The notes beneath the pieces are model-generated. The model had not been told where the DNA came from. It did no database searches and saw only the letters and a list, made by a program, of their open reading frames with translations. The translations under genes were made by a program, and so were the position numbers. DNA of 64,000 nt, taken from Selaginella tamariscina (taxonomy: Eukaryota > Streptophyta > Lycopodiopsida > Selaginellales > Selaginellaceae). Shown in pieces: positions 34,791 to 46,214 of the stretch. The DNA lies in contig PUQB01000424.1 in NCBI GenBank assembly GCA_003024785.1, positions 1 to 64,000 on the forward strand, written 5' to 3'. Each line of letters starts with the position of its first letter. Position 1 is the first letter of the stretch.

Positions 34791-35471
34791 ATCTTTAACC
34801 ACTAAACTTTGGATTGTTTAATGGTGTTATTAGGATTCCTCTTAATCTTAATGTCCACTTATATTGAACGGCCTTTCTCTCTGTAGGTAACAACATAAGT
34901 TGTTGTTCTTAATAAGAATAAAAAAACTTACTTTTATACAAAGAGCAGTATCTTAATCCTCTCCTTACATATCTTTGGATCTTCTTCCTCCTAGACACAG
35001 ACGTAGGCTACTTTGGCATCTCAACTAGAACAAGGTAAGGGGCTTGTGCTTAGTAACATCGTAATAACGTGTTATGAGAGATTTAGAGAGATAAGGTTTT
35101 CAATATATTTAAATTTATATATATGTGTACAGAGAATATGACTAGATACAGAAGTACACTTGGCCTTGCTGCATGTAGATGTTCATCTCAAATTTAATGT
35201 TACTTTCATTAACATAGTTTTTCAGACCTAACGAACCTAACTTTGTACTGGAATCGAACCGTGTACCTAAGACAAAAATGGAATAAAAATCCGGAATCGA
35301 ACTCGGAATTAGGTTAGGGTAGGGTAGGGTAAGGTAGCTGTTGCACGGACGGAATTATTTCATTGCAGATTCGTAAACGATTGCCGGTAAAATTCTTAAA
35401 AGATTGCGTTTTAAATTTTAGTTTTATCGGCTTTTCATGGAGTTTTTAAGGTTTTAATTATTAGTAATTTC

Positions 35472-35566
35472 GATGTTTTAAATATTTATATATGCAACTA
35501 ACCTGTGCAAAACACTTTATGTTTTGAATATACAGGTTAATTGTATATATAAATGTTTAAAAAATC
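35472..35566. repeat. 35-bp inverted repeat hairpin
   Basis: Left arm 35,472-35,506 and right arm 35,532-35,566 are reverse complements with about six mismatches, around a 25-nt loop. Both arms resemble the exon/intron edge of the RING-like gene (ACAGGTTAGTTGCAT at about 4,880 on the minus strand). Confidence 0.75.
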
Positions 35567-35699
35567 AGATCACCAAGGTTAAATTTTGTGAGATTGTAAA
35601 GGCTCCACCAGGTAAAGAGGCTTGCTATAGTCATAAATATGAATGCAGTAATAGCTATTGCGTCGGTCATTATTTTATTAGTTACCATAGTTGTATTAC

Positions 35700-36235
35700 A
35701 TTCGTAGTTGCATTTGCATTCTGTTTTCCATCTCAGTGTGCATTCATTCTGTGCAGGCAATGTGAGTCGTTTGCTGTCCTATGGATCACGTGTGTGTGCA
35801 TTTTAGTTAGCAACATTGCCCTTTGTGGTTTTATATGCGTGTATTATATCTTATATCACATATAACTGATTGTATTTTATTATTATGTGTTTTTTTACAT
35901 GTATACATGCATGTGTGTGTGCAAGCACGTTGTTATCATGTATGTGGCATGTGTGCGTGCATATTTACGATGATGGCATTGCTTTATCTCGGTTGTACTC
36001 TCTCTCTCTTCTGTAGTATCTGTTTGTGTATGTATGGTTGTATTACATACACTTGTGTTTGATTTCATATTTTGGAACTAGAGTGCTCTACTTTTTCTCT
36101 GGCATGCTACATATGACTGATTTTATTGTGTTACTATGTTTCTGTACATGTGTGTGTGTGTGTGTGTGCGCAGCTATAGGTGTTGTCTTGTATTTCTTTA
36201 TGTGTGCCTCTGCCCGGTTGTTGTGGTAGAGATAG
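35700..36235 (+). repeat. third, partial copy of the duplicated segment
   Basis: Plus-strand words such as GTGCATTCATTCTGT, TTTTGGAACTAGAG, TTTCTGTACATGTGTG and GGTGTTGTCTTGT match 46,300-46,530, and GTATGGTTGTATTACATACA matches 47,785-47,840. A TG run at 36,147-36,168 sits inside it. Confidence 0.6.
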
Positions 36236-36568
36236 CATATAAAAGTTAGAGGGATATTCTTGAAACGTCGGACCGCAGGTATGTAGCACTAATGAGTTAC
36301 TACGATGTTTTAAGTTAAGTTTAGTCCCTAATGACGTGTTTAGGGTCCTAATATGATACGTTAAATTTGGGAACAGGAATGTTTGTATATATATCTTTAA
36401 AAAGTGGTTTTTAGCATGTAATTAAAAAAATGAAAACATCTGCGTGCACACAAATAATAATGGGAACATGGTTTTCTTTCTGTTCATGTATATATTGATA
36501 TGCATGTCACGTTTTATATTATTAATGTAAATTCATTATAATTACTTATTTATAAATTAAGTTCATTT

Positions 36569-37626
36569 TTATTTACTGAGGTCTTGTACAAGAGCTCTAG
36601 TAATCTCCACGGCCACAAAAGCATTCCTTAATGCAAAATGCTCATACTCCTTAGAGAAGACTATAAACTGGTGTTTATCGATAATTAATTTAATTGAAGA
36701 TTCCCTAAGAATATTCGACGTGCACGTACTTGCCAAGCTCAAGCATGTTCAGAGCATTCTCAAACACTCAACATTCTTCGCTAGATGGGTTTCACACACT
36801 CTAGCAAGCACGGGTATATCATATATATAATATTAAACATTGTTAGCCAATAATAATATATTTAAGAATAATTATAGAGTGCACACACACGCACACACAC
36901 ACTCATTTCATACCTTGTGGGCTGCCATCAAAAGTGCAGAAGCATTTTTGCACATGTCCGCTTCCGTGAGATTTGCTGTGTATAGAAACTCAAGCATATT
37001 ATGTAGCTGATTACGGTTTAATTCATCAATGACTATAGGCCCAGTATGTTTAGATTTACATACGTCAGCTTCAAACATCACCTTTAACACCGAAGACTTG
37101 GTACCCTGAATTAAATATAATTAAATAAACTTTAATATATATATATATAATTTATTATATTAAATATGTTTAATTACTAGAACAACACTGTGCGCATGAA
37201 AAGAATGACCATCATTTGAAATAAGCTCTATATCAGTGTGAAACCCCTCTTTAAATGACTCCCAGAGTGTTTGTAAAACTCCAGTTTTTCATTAGCATCC
37301 TGTTTTGTTATTTTTAAATACTCCATTTGATTAAATGCATGCAACAAACCCTGCAACATACAACATAATATATATATATATGAAATTATGTATATACAAC
37401 TTGTAAGGTCTCAAACTTATATTGTATTTATTACAAGATATATAATTTATAATGTAACTATTATCGTTATTACCTGGGATTGATTGTCTTTCTCATCGTG
37501 GGGAATTTTCTGCTGTTGGATCAAACTGCTCAATTCGAGAATGGAGCGTGCAGATTGTAAGCAGCTAGAACAAATTATGTGTCGGGGAAGCCTTAAAAAT
37601 GTTGGATTACACAAGCAACAATCCAT
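36569..37626 (-). pseudogene. RING-like/BTB domain gene with frameshifts
   Basis: Exon 1 (37,626-37,474, 51 codons) has CCLCNP..., HIICSSC, a short cysteine-rich domain. Exon 2 (37,350-37,178) carries the start of a BTB/POZ domain (HTDIELISNDGHSFHAHSVV) after a frame change at a run of A. Exon 3 (37,105-36,914) continues it (MLEFLYTANLTEADMCKNAS and ALLMAAHK). A last block from 36,823 (YDIPVLARVCETHLAKNVE, NALNMLELGKYVH, then IDKHQFIVFSKEYEHFALRN) ends at a TAA at 36,569. BTB proteins usually recruit substrates to Cullin-3 ubiquitin ligases. Donors at exons 1-3 are GT, but no AG precedes the last block, and that block needs two frame changes. It is either a recently decayed gene or one affected by sequence indels. 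Confidence 0.75.
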
Positions 37627-37699
37627 AAAAACTATATAATCACAAATGAAACACACACTATGATTGCCCTTAATGTTGTATAGTCTTGAGCTTTAGTGG

Positions 37700-38490
37700 C
37701 GAGCACGACATTGCATGAACAAGCAACCACCGTACTATTATTCTTTTATCAGTTTAATTAAAAAATATCAATGAATAAAATATTAATATTGTATGCGTTT
37801 GCGTGTACGTGTACGTGTATATGTATCCATTACTATGTTACTTTTTTCTTTTCGCATTGATTTCTATTTTTAATATCGTTAATATACTAATTATTTTTAT
37901 TAAGAACTTTATTTTAATAAAGTGCAACCTACTATGCAATAAAATATGTGTGTAGAGAACAATATGTACACACATTTTATACACTACTTTAACATAATTC
38001 AAAACATCGTATTACACTATAGGTAAAAACATATATTATACCAAAATGTCCTTACTATACGTACATATTTATACTTATACGCACAACATACATGTACAAC
38101 TACATCACTATATGTACACACATACACACAGAGGCGTACCTCTGAAGCGCAATACATGGGAAAGATTCAAATGGTAAAGAGTTTAATTATAAGGCTATAA
38201 CACGTTAAATGTACATATATCTACATACGTACAAATGCATTTATCTATTTACATATTTTATTTCTATAAATATATATAAATATACTTATGTAAGGTCCAC
38301 GTGTTCCTATAATACGATTGTGAACATAAGTGTGTTAATTTCAACATTTTATTTAACTTTGAGTTACATAGTTATTGAAGGATTGATTCATGGTAGTTAT
38401 TAGCTTCAAAAGCACGTTATAAATCTTATACTTACGAAGTATTAATCTTTTCATGTATGCCTGCTACACTCCAAGAAGTTATTGGCAGAA
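37700..38490. other. AT-rich spacer
   Basis: Nothing recognisable apart from short GTAC/TATA-rich simple sequence. It separates the upstream side of the BTB gene from the 3' end of the F-box gene. Confidence 0.5.
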
Positions 38491-38494
38491 ATTA

Positions 38495-39813
38495 TTAAGG
38501 ATTGATACACATACTTGGTGTAAATGCACAGAGAGCTCGTGAGTTGTTCTCCAATACATACCATGCCTGGAAATCGATATCAAACATCATCACTGGAATA
38601 CAACCAAAGTCATTCATTGGTTTTGCTAGCAATACAGAACCAGATCCACTGTAAACATATTCACAATCTGGAAACCCCTCTAAAGCATTCTTTTTCATGA
38701 AGAAATCCTTCTCCATTTTGGAGTAAACATCCTTGCCTAGGACGCTCTCAAATGAAATACTAGACAAGTGCCGCCACTGTAAGTTTCTCTTTTGAAACTC
38801 CCACACGCCCAGTCCCAATTCCATGTTGTCCCAACATAAACCATATGAGGGTGCAAGCCTAATGCCAGTGCAGCCTCTATTCGCGTGCGGATGGCCTGGA
38901 TACGGCACGAAATTGCTGTGGAAATACTTGTAGATATCAATGAAATAAGAAACCATCTCCCTTTATACTCAATAATTCCAGGAACTTCCGAATACACTCC
39001 CCACGGGAACCTCACATTCAGCTTCTTATAACTGCACGAACCTGGCTCATACATTGCTATAAAACTCTCCTTCAAACATGCCTCTGAAAGTCAATATGGA
39101 ACATCTCCTCGCTCCAGTAAACAGAGACACCGTGGCAGAAGCTTGCATGTGGATAGCAGCTCTCTTCTCCCACGCTTTCCGTGCGACCGTACGGCTTCCG
39201 GAGCCATCTGCACTGTCTGGAGCAGTACATATCGTAACACATTCCTCTGGCAGGCCACAGGAACAGGAAGACTCTGTAGTCTCCTGTCTGTCTGTCCACT
39301 ACTATCTTCCGGTTCTGGGATCGTAGGGATTCGACTGCAACCGTGGTAGCGTCTTCCATTTGCGAGTTACTGGGTTTCCGATGTAATATGTAAACTCGTG
39401 GCTTGGCTGGAAGCAGAACCCACATACCAGTCCATATGAAGTGGCTGTTATTGCGAGTGACATCTCTTCTGGCAAGCCAATAGGTACTCCTTGAAACGGG
39501 GTTGTAATGTCTTCTGTTAACCATTCTTGAATACTTACTTTGTGATATCCTCTGGAGGTCAATATACACACCAACCCTGCTGTGAGAAGCTCCTCCAGAT
39601 ATCCACACGTCTGATCAGTGAGTCCCATGTCTTGCAGACGGTTCTAGAGCGGATTATCTCGTTCATGGGCAGGAGTGACAAAATCTTGCACATGCACTCG
39701 TCTGGCAAGTCGCAAATGTTAACTCCCTTGTTACGATGCTCATGGTGGTGGTGATTGAAAAAGAGTCTCACCAGGTTGCATGCAGTAGAGATGATAGAAG
39801 AAGAGGGCAACAT
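38495..39813 (-). pseudogene. F-box protein gene (kelch-like plant type), frameshifted
   Basis: ATG at 39,813 leads to a His-rich stretch and an F-box (LPDECMCKILSLLPMNEIIR, then RTVCKTWDSL). F-box proteins link substrates to the SCF ubiquitin ligase through SKP1. The remainder resembles the C-terminal region of plant F-box proteins: FTYYIGNPVTRKWKTLP, IVVDRQTGDYRVFLF, ESFIAMYEPGSC, GIIEYKGRWFL, and finally VLENNSRALCAFTPS before the stop at 38,495. The total length, about 440 codons, is typical. The frame changes about four times (near 39,590, 39,300, 39,080 and 38,950), each step a small indel, with no introns apparent. It is a pseudogene or an indel-laden sequence of a live gene. Confidence 0.8.
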
Positions 39814-39829
39814 AAATAACAAGGAATTA

Positions 39830-40975
39830 TGTTCCCAAGGTTAAAATATCTAGGGTTAAAATACCTTTTGTATCTACCTTTTGTGTTATTCCTTTTATAA
39901 TTCAAAAAGAATTTAAATTGAATATAAAAATTAATTATATAAAACTGAAAACGTGGTAGATAACTTGACCTAACCTTACACGTGGCCCTCACGTTAGGAG
40001 TACAAAACCTACATTGAATATATATATAATTATATTAAATCTTTATTATCGCATATACATAATAAAGCTATGTAATTATTAATATATTTTAAAAGGAGCT
40101 GATAATGGTCCAAAAGTGAAACCACCAAATAAATTAGGTTTAGAATTCAAAAATTTAAATATATTAAAAGTTTTAATTATAGAGTTAAATATTATGAATC
40201 AATTGCATTGATGTCCTTTCTTAATAGATATGCTACACAAGAAATAATATGATTTTGTTATTATTTTTATACATGCAATTTCAAATTTATAAAGAGTGTT
40301 TGGTTATTTCTGAATTATAATTTTAAATATTATATTAGATACATTATATTATATAATTATATTGTATTAAAATCATATTGCTAGTTTTAAAATTAAATAT
40401 ATAAATTATAAAGTATGTTAATCAGCAGGGAGATATTTTCAAATATAAATTTCACTTCTGATTTAAATATTAAAATTTATAAATTTACATTTTAAAAGTC
40501 AGTTAATAATAATAATAATAATGTCATTGTTTAGAATGAAGAATACAATTTTAAAAAAACTGACGTTTTACGTATAACTATCGAAGTCACAAAAGTCATT
40601 TCAATCCAGGCCTTCAAAAGGCGTGCTTCAGATGTTATTTGTATCCTCGTAAGTATGTGTTTTGTAATTAATAAATTACAACAAGGTAAGTAGTATGGCA
40701 TTATAAATATTACTAAAACTACTGTGCGTGCCCTTAAGTGTTTATCGACGTCTTCATGCTATTTAACGCTAGTAGTCTAATAGTGCAAAATTACAATATT
40801 AACATTCAGTACGAGCTAGTTAAAGACAGCAGCTCACTAGCATATTCGCCAAAGTCACTGGTCGTAGCCTTAGCCAAGATATCCCCATATTCCACACATC
40901 TCAGTTAACAACTACACAAAATTTCCCTACTACATACATATGCTCAAACGAAAACAAGCTTCATCCCGAACCACT
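39830..40975. other. AT-rich interval
   Basis: Very AT-rich, with TTTAAATAT words and an (AAT)n run near 40,506. No gene seen. CTAGGGTT at about 39,850-39,857 on the plus strand is a weak telo-box-like match upstream of the F-box gene. Confidence 0.5.
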
Positions 40976-40978
40976 TAC

Positions 40979-41388
40979 CAATAGCCCTGAACCATCCACC
41001 AACAATAGCAGGAAACCCCAGAGTCACCACAAGGAAGGGCATCAACAGAACCAAATGCCATGCACACCAAGCTCCAAGAAGGAAGGGAAGTACCTGTTCT
41101 CCAGAGGGGCAAACTCACGTAGAAGAACTTCGTCAAGGCTCTCAGGGTCTCCAAAAGCACGTGTAACTGACCGAAATGGAGCCGCTGGCCGAAGAAAACG
41201 GGAAGTACCACCACTGAACAATGCTGCAAGGCCGTATAGAAGTGAAGTAAGAACCCAGCCAATGCCCATAAGCAGCCAGTGACCACTCAGCTCGTAGACT
41301 GAAACCACACCAAGAGAACTCATCAACAGCCATTGCACTGTTCAAAACAAGTCTTGTTAGTAATAGTATTATCGAAGCTTGCTAAAAA

Positions 41389-41419
<31 letters not shown>

Positions 41420-43073
41420 GCTTACCAAACACAGCACGCAGAAGGAATCTGTCCCCTAACAGACGTATTGTTGAAACTACGCCAACAAGCAACAGCACAA
41501 AGGCAGCAGTTTGCACTACATTGGTGTGTGCAATGCAACTCACATAGCTCATAAACAAGAACCACGTTCGCCACTGAAATACGCAGTATTATATTACTCA
41601 TATAACATTTGTATATGTATTTGATATAATTATATTGGAGAAGATAAGTGTACCTGGATTGTGCAACTGGAGAAAACAAGCTGGTTTGGCCTACTAAATA
41701 CAACCAACGCACATAGAAGGAGGAGGAACAAAGTTGAACATGTAAAACTGATGCCTATGCAGCTTCTGAAGTTTGCAGTATGCAGAAGCACCACTTTTGC
41801 TCGGACAACATAGTATTGGATCGCTCCTGGTGCATTCCTATGCAAATAATCAAATTAATACAAAACACTAGATAATAAGTGCATGCATATATATGTATAT
41901 CTGAAATCACATCACACACACACACAAAAGAAAAACGTATATACAATACACACACAAAAGAAAACGTATATACAATAAACACACACACACACACACACGA
42001 AGAGAGAGAGAGAGAGACAGAGAGACAGAGAGAGAGACAGAGACAGAGACAGAGAGGCAGACAGACAGACAGAAAGAGATGTTTTACAGACATGTTATAT
42101 TAAAGTATACGAAAGGAATTTAAGTTAGTAAATAACCTCCACTGTCCATCAGGTAAAACAGGTCCCCTGTCATAACATAACAAGTTACTAATCATATTAT
42201 GTTACTAATATGTATTTGAACACATCAAGTGACATTAAGAAATATCATAGTAATTCACCGAGGCGACCAGTTGATTGGATTATTAATGTATTGCTTACCA
42301 TTCTGTTTGTTTACGCTGTCCCTTCTTAATCCTCTTGCCTATAGGAAACATATATAGGCAGGAATATATACACACGGTGTCACGCAGCATAGATATATGT
42401 ATGGATGCATTTACATATACACATGTATATAAATGCATGGGAACTGCTTATAAAGGCATCAACCTCTACTATTGGTGAAGTCCAGCATAGGCAAGATCTA
42501 TAAGAAGAATGTATTAGTAACGTCAATAATATGAAAACATCATCTACCGCTTGCAAATCGGTGTTGAAGTGTACATCCTCAAGTATTGCTTTTGTGTTGC
42601 ACTCTGGTTCCCTGCCAAAAAGGCTGTTATAACTTCTGCGTGTGTCTCTGTGTTGGTTTTGTATTAGCTATATACAAAAGTATCACAGTAATTATGAACA
42701 GTACCTCAGTGTTGCAATACCCCAGGCGTATGTCTTTGTCGGTACCGAATATGCCCAGAATCCACATTCTTCCTTAAAAGGTTTCACTGGCACGAAATGT
42801 AGTTCTTGGGTTCCATTCTTTATTTTAGTAACAGCAGTCTGCGAAGAGAATAAATTCATACGCTTACAGTCCACACTCGCACTGTTATTTGAATAATAAT
42901 AATTCTATACATCTGATATTGTGTTGTTATTCTGTAGTGTATATGTGTATATACATCAAATAAGTTATATATAATTTACTTACGGGTTAATGTTATTTCT
43001 TTAGATTTAAATTTGTTGGAAGATCGAAAGCTTCTTTAACAATGATTTTCATATCTCTCTCTCTCTCTCTCTA

Positions 43074-43115
<42 letters not shown>

Positions 43116-43571
43116 AATACATGCACATTAAATGAGACTGTGTTGTAACATGTCTGTTGGTTGTGTGAACATATTTATTCTACATCTGTGTGTTTTAAAA
43201 ACGACACAAACATCTCTTCTACACAGATACATCTAGATTGCGTTATTCGTAGAGTCTGTCACGTTTGTGTGCTATAGATACATACATACCCTTGATTCAA
43301 CCGTGCATGTTTGTGAATTTGATGAAGCACAGTGATCCCCTGTTCATCTTCACTTCGTGCCAACGCCATTTTGAACCACCTACCTGGAGAAAACTGTGTG
43401 AAGAATCCCCACTGGAGGGCAGTCCATGCTCGGATCTGAGAAGAAATCAACAAGAATCTCCGATCGAAACAGATGTTGCAGCTCCTGCTGCTGAACACTG
43501 TCCGGATAAATGTGAACCCTCGCCCGATTCGGGCCGGAGACGAACCAGGTCTGAAATCCCGCCACTGCCAT
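40979..43571 (-). CDS. multi-exon, multi-pass membrane protein of unknown family
   Basis: Nine exons are traceable with GT..AG borders and matching phases: A (43,571-43,286), B 42,838-42,705, C 42,611-42,548, D 42,497-42,464, E 42,338-42,299, F 42,166-42,137, G 41,837-41,654, H 41,573-41,426, and I from 41,337 to a donor at 40,978. B to I keep one frame across seven introns. Exon B encodes LHFVPVKPFKEECGFWAY; G and H each encode a strong membrane segment (FTCSTLFLLLLCALVVF; QTAAFVLLLVGVV), and I has two more plus an acidic DPESLDEVLL stretch. Exon A needs one frame change between its ATG-led start and its FKMALARSEDEQ part, and I needs one near a CCCCT run at 41,100. The gene may continue left. 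An integral membrane role is inferred; no family is recognised. Confidence 0.65.
41391..41419. repeat. (GT)n microsatellite inside an intron
   Basis: Lies between exons H and I of the membrane-protein gene, a few bases downstream of the exon H donor on the minus strand. Confidence 0.9.
41915..42079. repeat. compound (AC)n / 30-bp duplication / (AG)n microsatellite
   Basis: Two near-identical copies of an unit with CACAAAAGAAAACGTATA and TACAAT, then AC and AG/ACAG runs. Located in the intron between exons F and G of the membrane-protein gene. Confidence 0.9.
43054..43112. repeat. (CT)n(AC)n microsatellite
   Basis: CT run followed by a CA run within the intron between exons A and B of the membrane-protein gene. 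Confidence 0.9.
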
Positions 43572-43586
43572 GAACCCTAAACCCCA
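43572..43586 (-). promoter_or_regulatory. telo-box-like motif abutting start codon
   Basis: The minus strand reads GGGTTTAGGGTTC directly before the ATG of the membrane-protein gene. Confidence 0.55.
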
Positions 43587-44155
43587 GCAACCCTAAAATG
43601 AATACATTTTTTTAAAATTCATGCATTAGCATTTATCAATTTAACCTTTTTTATTGTACCCACCTTTAACATAAAGTTAAAGGTGGATTTTATGTGCGCT
43701 ACAACATTTATACTTAGGTATTACTGCGTAACTTTATTTATATTATGTACATTATATACGCACTCAAATTACTTCAAAAAATCATTACTTTTAAATTTAT
43801 GTATAACATTATTTAGAAGTCACTTAAATTACACATTTAACCCTTAGTATTTAATGTTCCTTAACATTTAATGTTTAGGCTACCGTGCATGAAAAGTGAA
43901 TGACTTTGAATAATTAGTAATATTTATAAATATATTAACACATAATATAATATAGATTTATATATTTATTAATAAAACACTTATATTAAATAAAAATTAT
44001 ATTCTTATTATGTCCCTTAAATATTCTAAGTTGCACATCATTTTATAAAGATAAAAGTTAAACATACCATATTAATTATTTATTAACAAATATATATATA
44101 TATATATATATATTGTGTGTACAAACACATGCTTGCCATATATATATATATATAA
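43587..44155. other. AT-rich spacer with (TA)n run
   Basis: Putative promoter side of the membrane-protein gene. No gene seen. A TA-rich microsatellite covers about 44,092-44,154. Confidence 0.5.
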
Positions 44156-44159
44156 TATT

Positions 44160-46100
44160 ATAGTACAAAACTTCTGACCCATGTGTCTTGAAAAATCTAG
44201 AGTCATGGTCGCTTTTAATTAAAGTCTTATTCATTCTCTCAGTTATTTTATTTTGTTTTTTGAGTATATGATATTTAAAGTTGCTTCTTAATATCATGTT
44301 CTTTGCAATACTTTGCAAAAACATATAACTAGTACTCTCCTCCATCATCACATTAAAGGATTTTCAAATTTTAACATGTGATCACCTTAATTACCTTATG
44401 AAAGGCCATAAATTTATCTAGGGCATGAGACTTATAAGTGAGAAAGTGCCACTCATTCAAAGAAATTATTAATAAATAAAATAAAATAATACTTTTCACT
44501 TGGACTTTGTATTTGCATGGGGCCACAAATGTCAGAATAGATTATCTCAAAAGGGATGAATTTCTTATATACTCATTCTAACATAAAATGGTGTTTACCA
44601 TGGATGCATGGTTCACATAACTTAAGATTTAATGAAAGAATCTTTAAGCTTTCAACCATTTTGTGTTTACACAACATATGTAAAACATTTTGCCAATGTT
44701 TTATATTTCTTAATAATGTAATAGTTGTTACCAACTGAATATATTATGTTAGTTCTTCGATTTGCTATATATTGTAGACTAGTTTGAAAAGATTCCTCAT
44801 TTATATTGGTCTTGTATGTAGGATGGGACAGATAATTACCTTGAATTAGAAAAATTGACTTCGTATCTTTGGGTCATTAATTTAGTAAAATAAATAATAG
44901 AGTCTTTATTGCCTAAGGTACATACTTGACCTTGGGAACTTCAACAACTACTTTAAATAATAAGGTAATCTTGAGTATGCCTTCACCAAAGACTAATAGA
45001 ATTGCTTCATTATTAATTATGACATTATATGTTCCATTTGAATGATATTCAAATAAAAGATTTTGTTATAAGTGATGTGATATTTAATTGCTAAATTTAA
45101 TCAAATAATATTTAATTTGGTTGTATTTTGCACTATCGAGACAAGGTTTTTATAATTTTTCCCTTTTGTAACTTGTTCTTGCATTCACATCCATAATGGC
45201 CTAGTTCCTTGAATTAACTGCAACATCCTCTTCTATTGTCATATCATGAATTAGATAATGGACCTTCCTCCTTAGGACTAAACTTGCATTACATAGATTT
45301 TTTATCATTTGTTAATTACTTTTTATTTTACCACCAATTGCCTCTTAATTTTGAATTGTTGAAGATTGAGAATAAAAGCCTCTCACCCGTATTCTCTTGT
45401 TGTGTTCTTGTATTCACATTCATCATGTCCAATGCAACCTTCTTTAAATCAAAGTCTCCGTGTGCTATACGCAGAGTTGAAAGTGGCCCTTTGGTGTAAA
45501 CCGCTCTGAAGCACAACTCTTATGTTATCTGGTGTGGTAAGTATATCTTGCACTACGTTTATTTGCTATAACATGGATTTCATTCTACTAATAAAGGATG
45601 AGGTTAACTTGTTCTAACCAAAACTTTAGGGATCTTAGAGTGGTCCTCCTCATTTGCACTAGGATCTAGCTTCTTGTGGTGCCATTGATAACATGTCAAA
45701 GGTCTTTTTATATGGAGTAGAATTTCAATGACATTTGTCATCCATGTAAGCCACTACCATTGTATACCTTGACTTGGTCTCGTCGAGTTGTAACTGCCAT
45801 CTTTGTTATTGTAGCTTCGGTCCATTAAAGCTCCTATGGCACTAATATGCCTTTAGTCTAGAACAGCTCTGCCCCTGTCACGGACCTTAATACTACTTGT
45901 TCATTGAATCACAGCACTTTGAACCCTTCTGATGCTATTGGTGTGTGATGACTGCCTAGGATAAAACCATGCACTCTGATACCATAAGAACTTGTTGAGA
46001 GTTACACAGCTTCAGTAAATTCAATTAATAATAACAAACAGACACATTAGTCCATGCCACTACATGCTGGTTTTACTAAAGTCAAGTTCTTTCAACTTCA
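44160..46100 (-). mobile_element. decayed Ty1/copia element E
   Basis: The minus strand shows, from high to low, an initiator tRNA-Met PBS at 45,974-45,984 (TGGTATCAGAG), Gag-like sequence at 45,516-45,328, a CCHC-like knuckle around 45,190-45,230 (GHYGCEC) and the integrase ITERMNKTLIK block near 44,230 (family: NGVAERMNRTL). RT and the 3' part are missing or beyond recognition. Its 5' LTR would start at 45,985 and reach the duplicated segment near 46,200. Confidence 0.6.
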
Positions 46101-46103
46101 TCT

Positions 46104-46167
46104 CTTAAAGTTTGTGACTAATTAGCTCCATCTTTCTTAAAGTTTGTGACTAATTAGCTCCATCTTT
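46104..46167. repeat. 32-bp tandem duplication
   Basis: CTTAAAGTTTGTGACTAATT and the next 12 bases occur twice in a row without change, inside the presumed LTR of copia element E. Confidence 0.9.
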
Positions 46168-46214
46168 AAATATTACCTTGACTGTTTCTTCAACAATATG
46201 TGAATTGCAACGGT

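Noticed and set aside
35290..35340. TTAGGGTAGGGTAGGGTAAGG tract near 35.3 kb as a telomere remnant
   Set aside because: Only a few irregular GGGTA units; too short and irregular to be an interstitial telomere.
39078..39349. Plus-strand open frames opposite the F-box gene
   Set aside because: They are antisense shadows of the minus-strand F-box coding blocks.
41755..42093. 112-codon minus-strand frame rich in Cys, Leu and Ser
   Set aside because: Its larger part is a translation of the AC/AG microsatellite; only exon G overlapping its low-coordinate end is real, in another frame.
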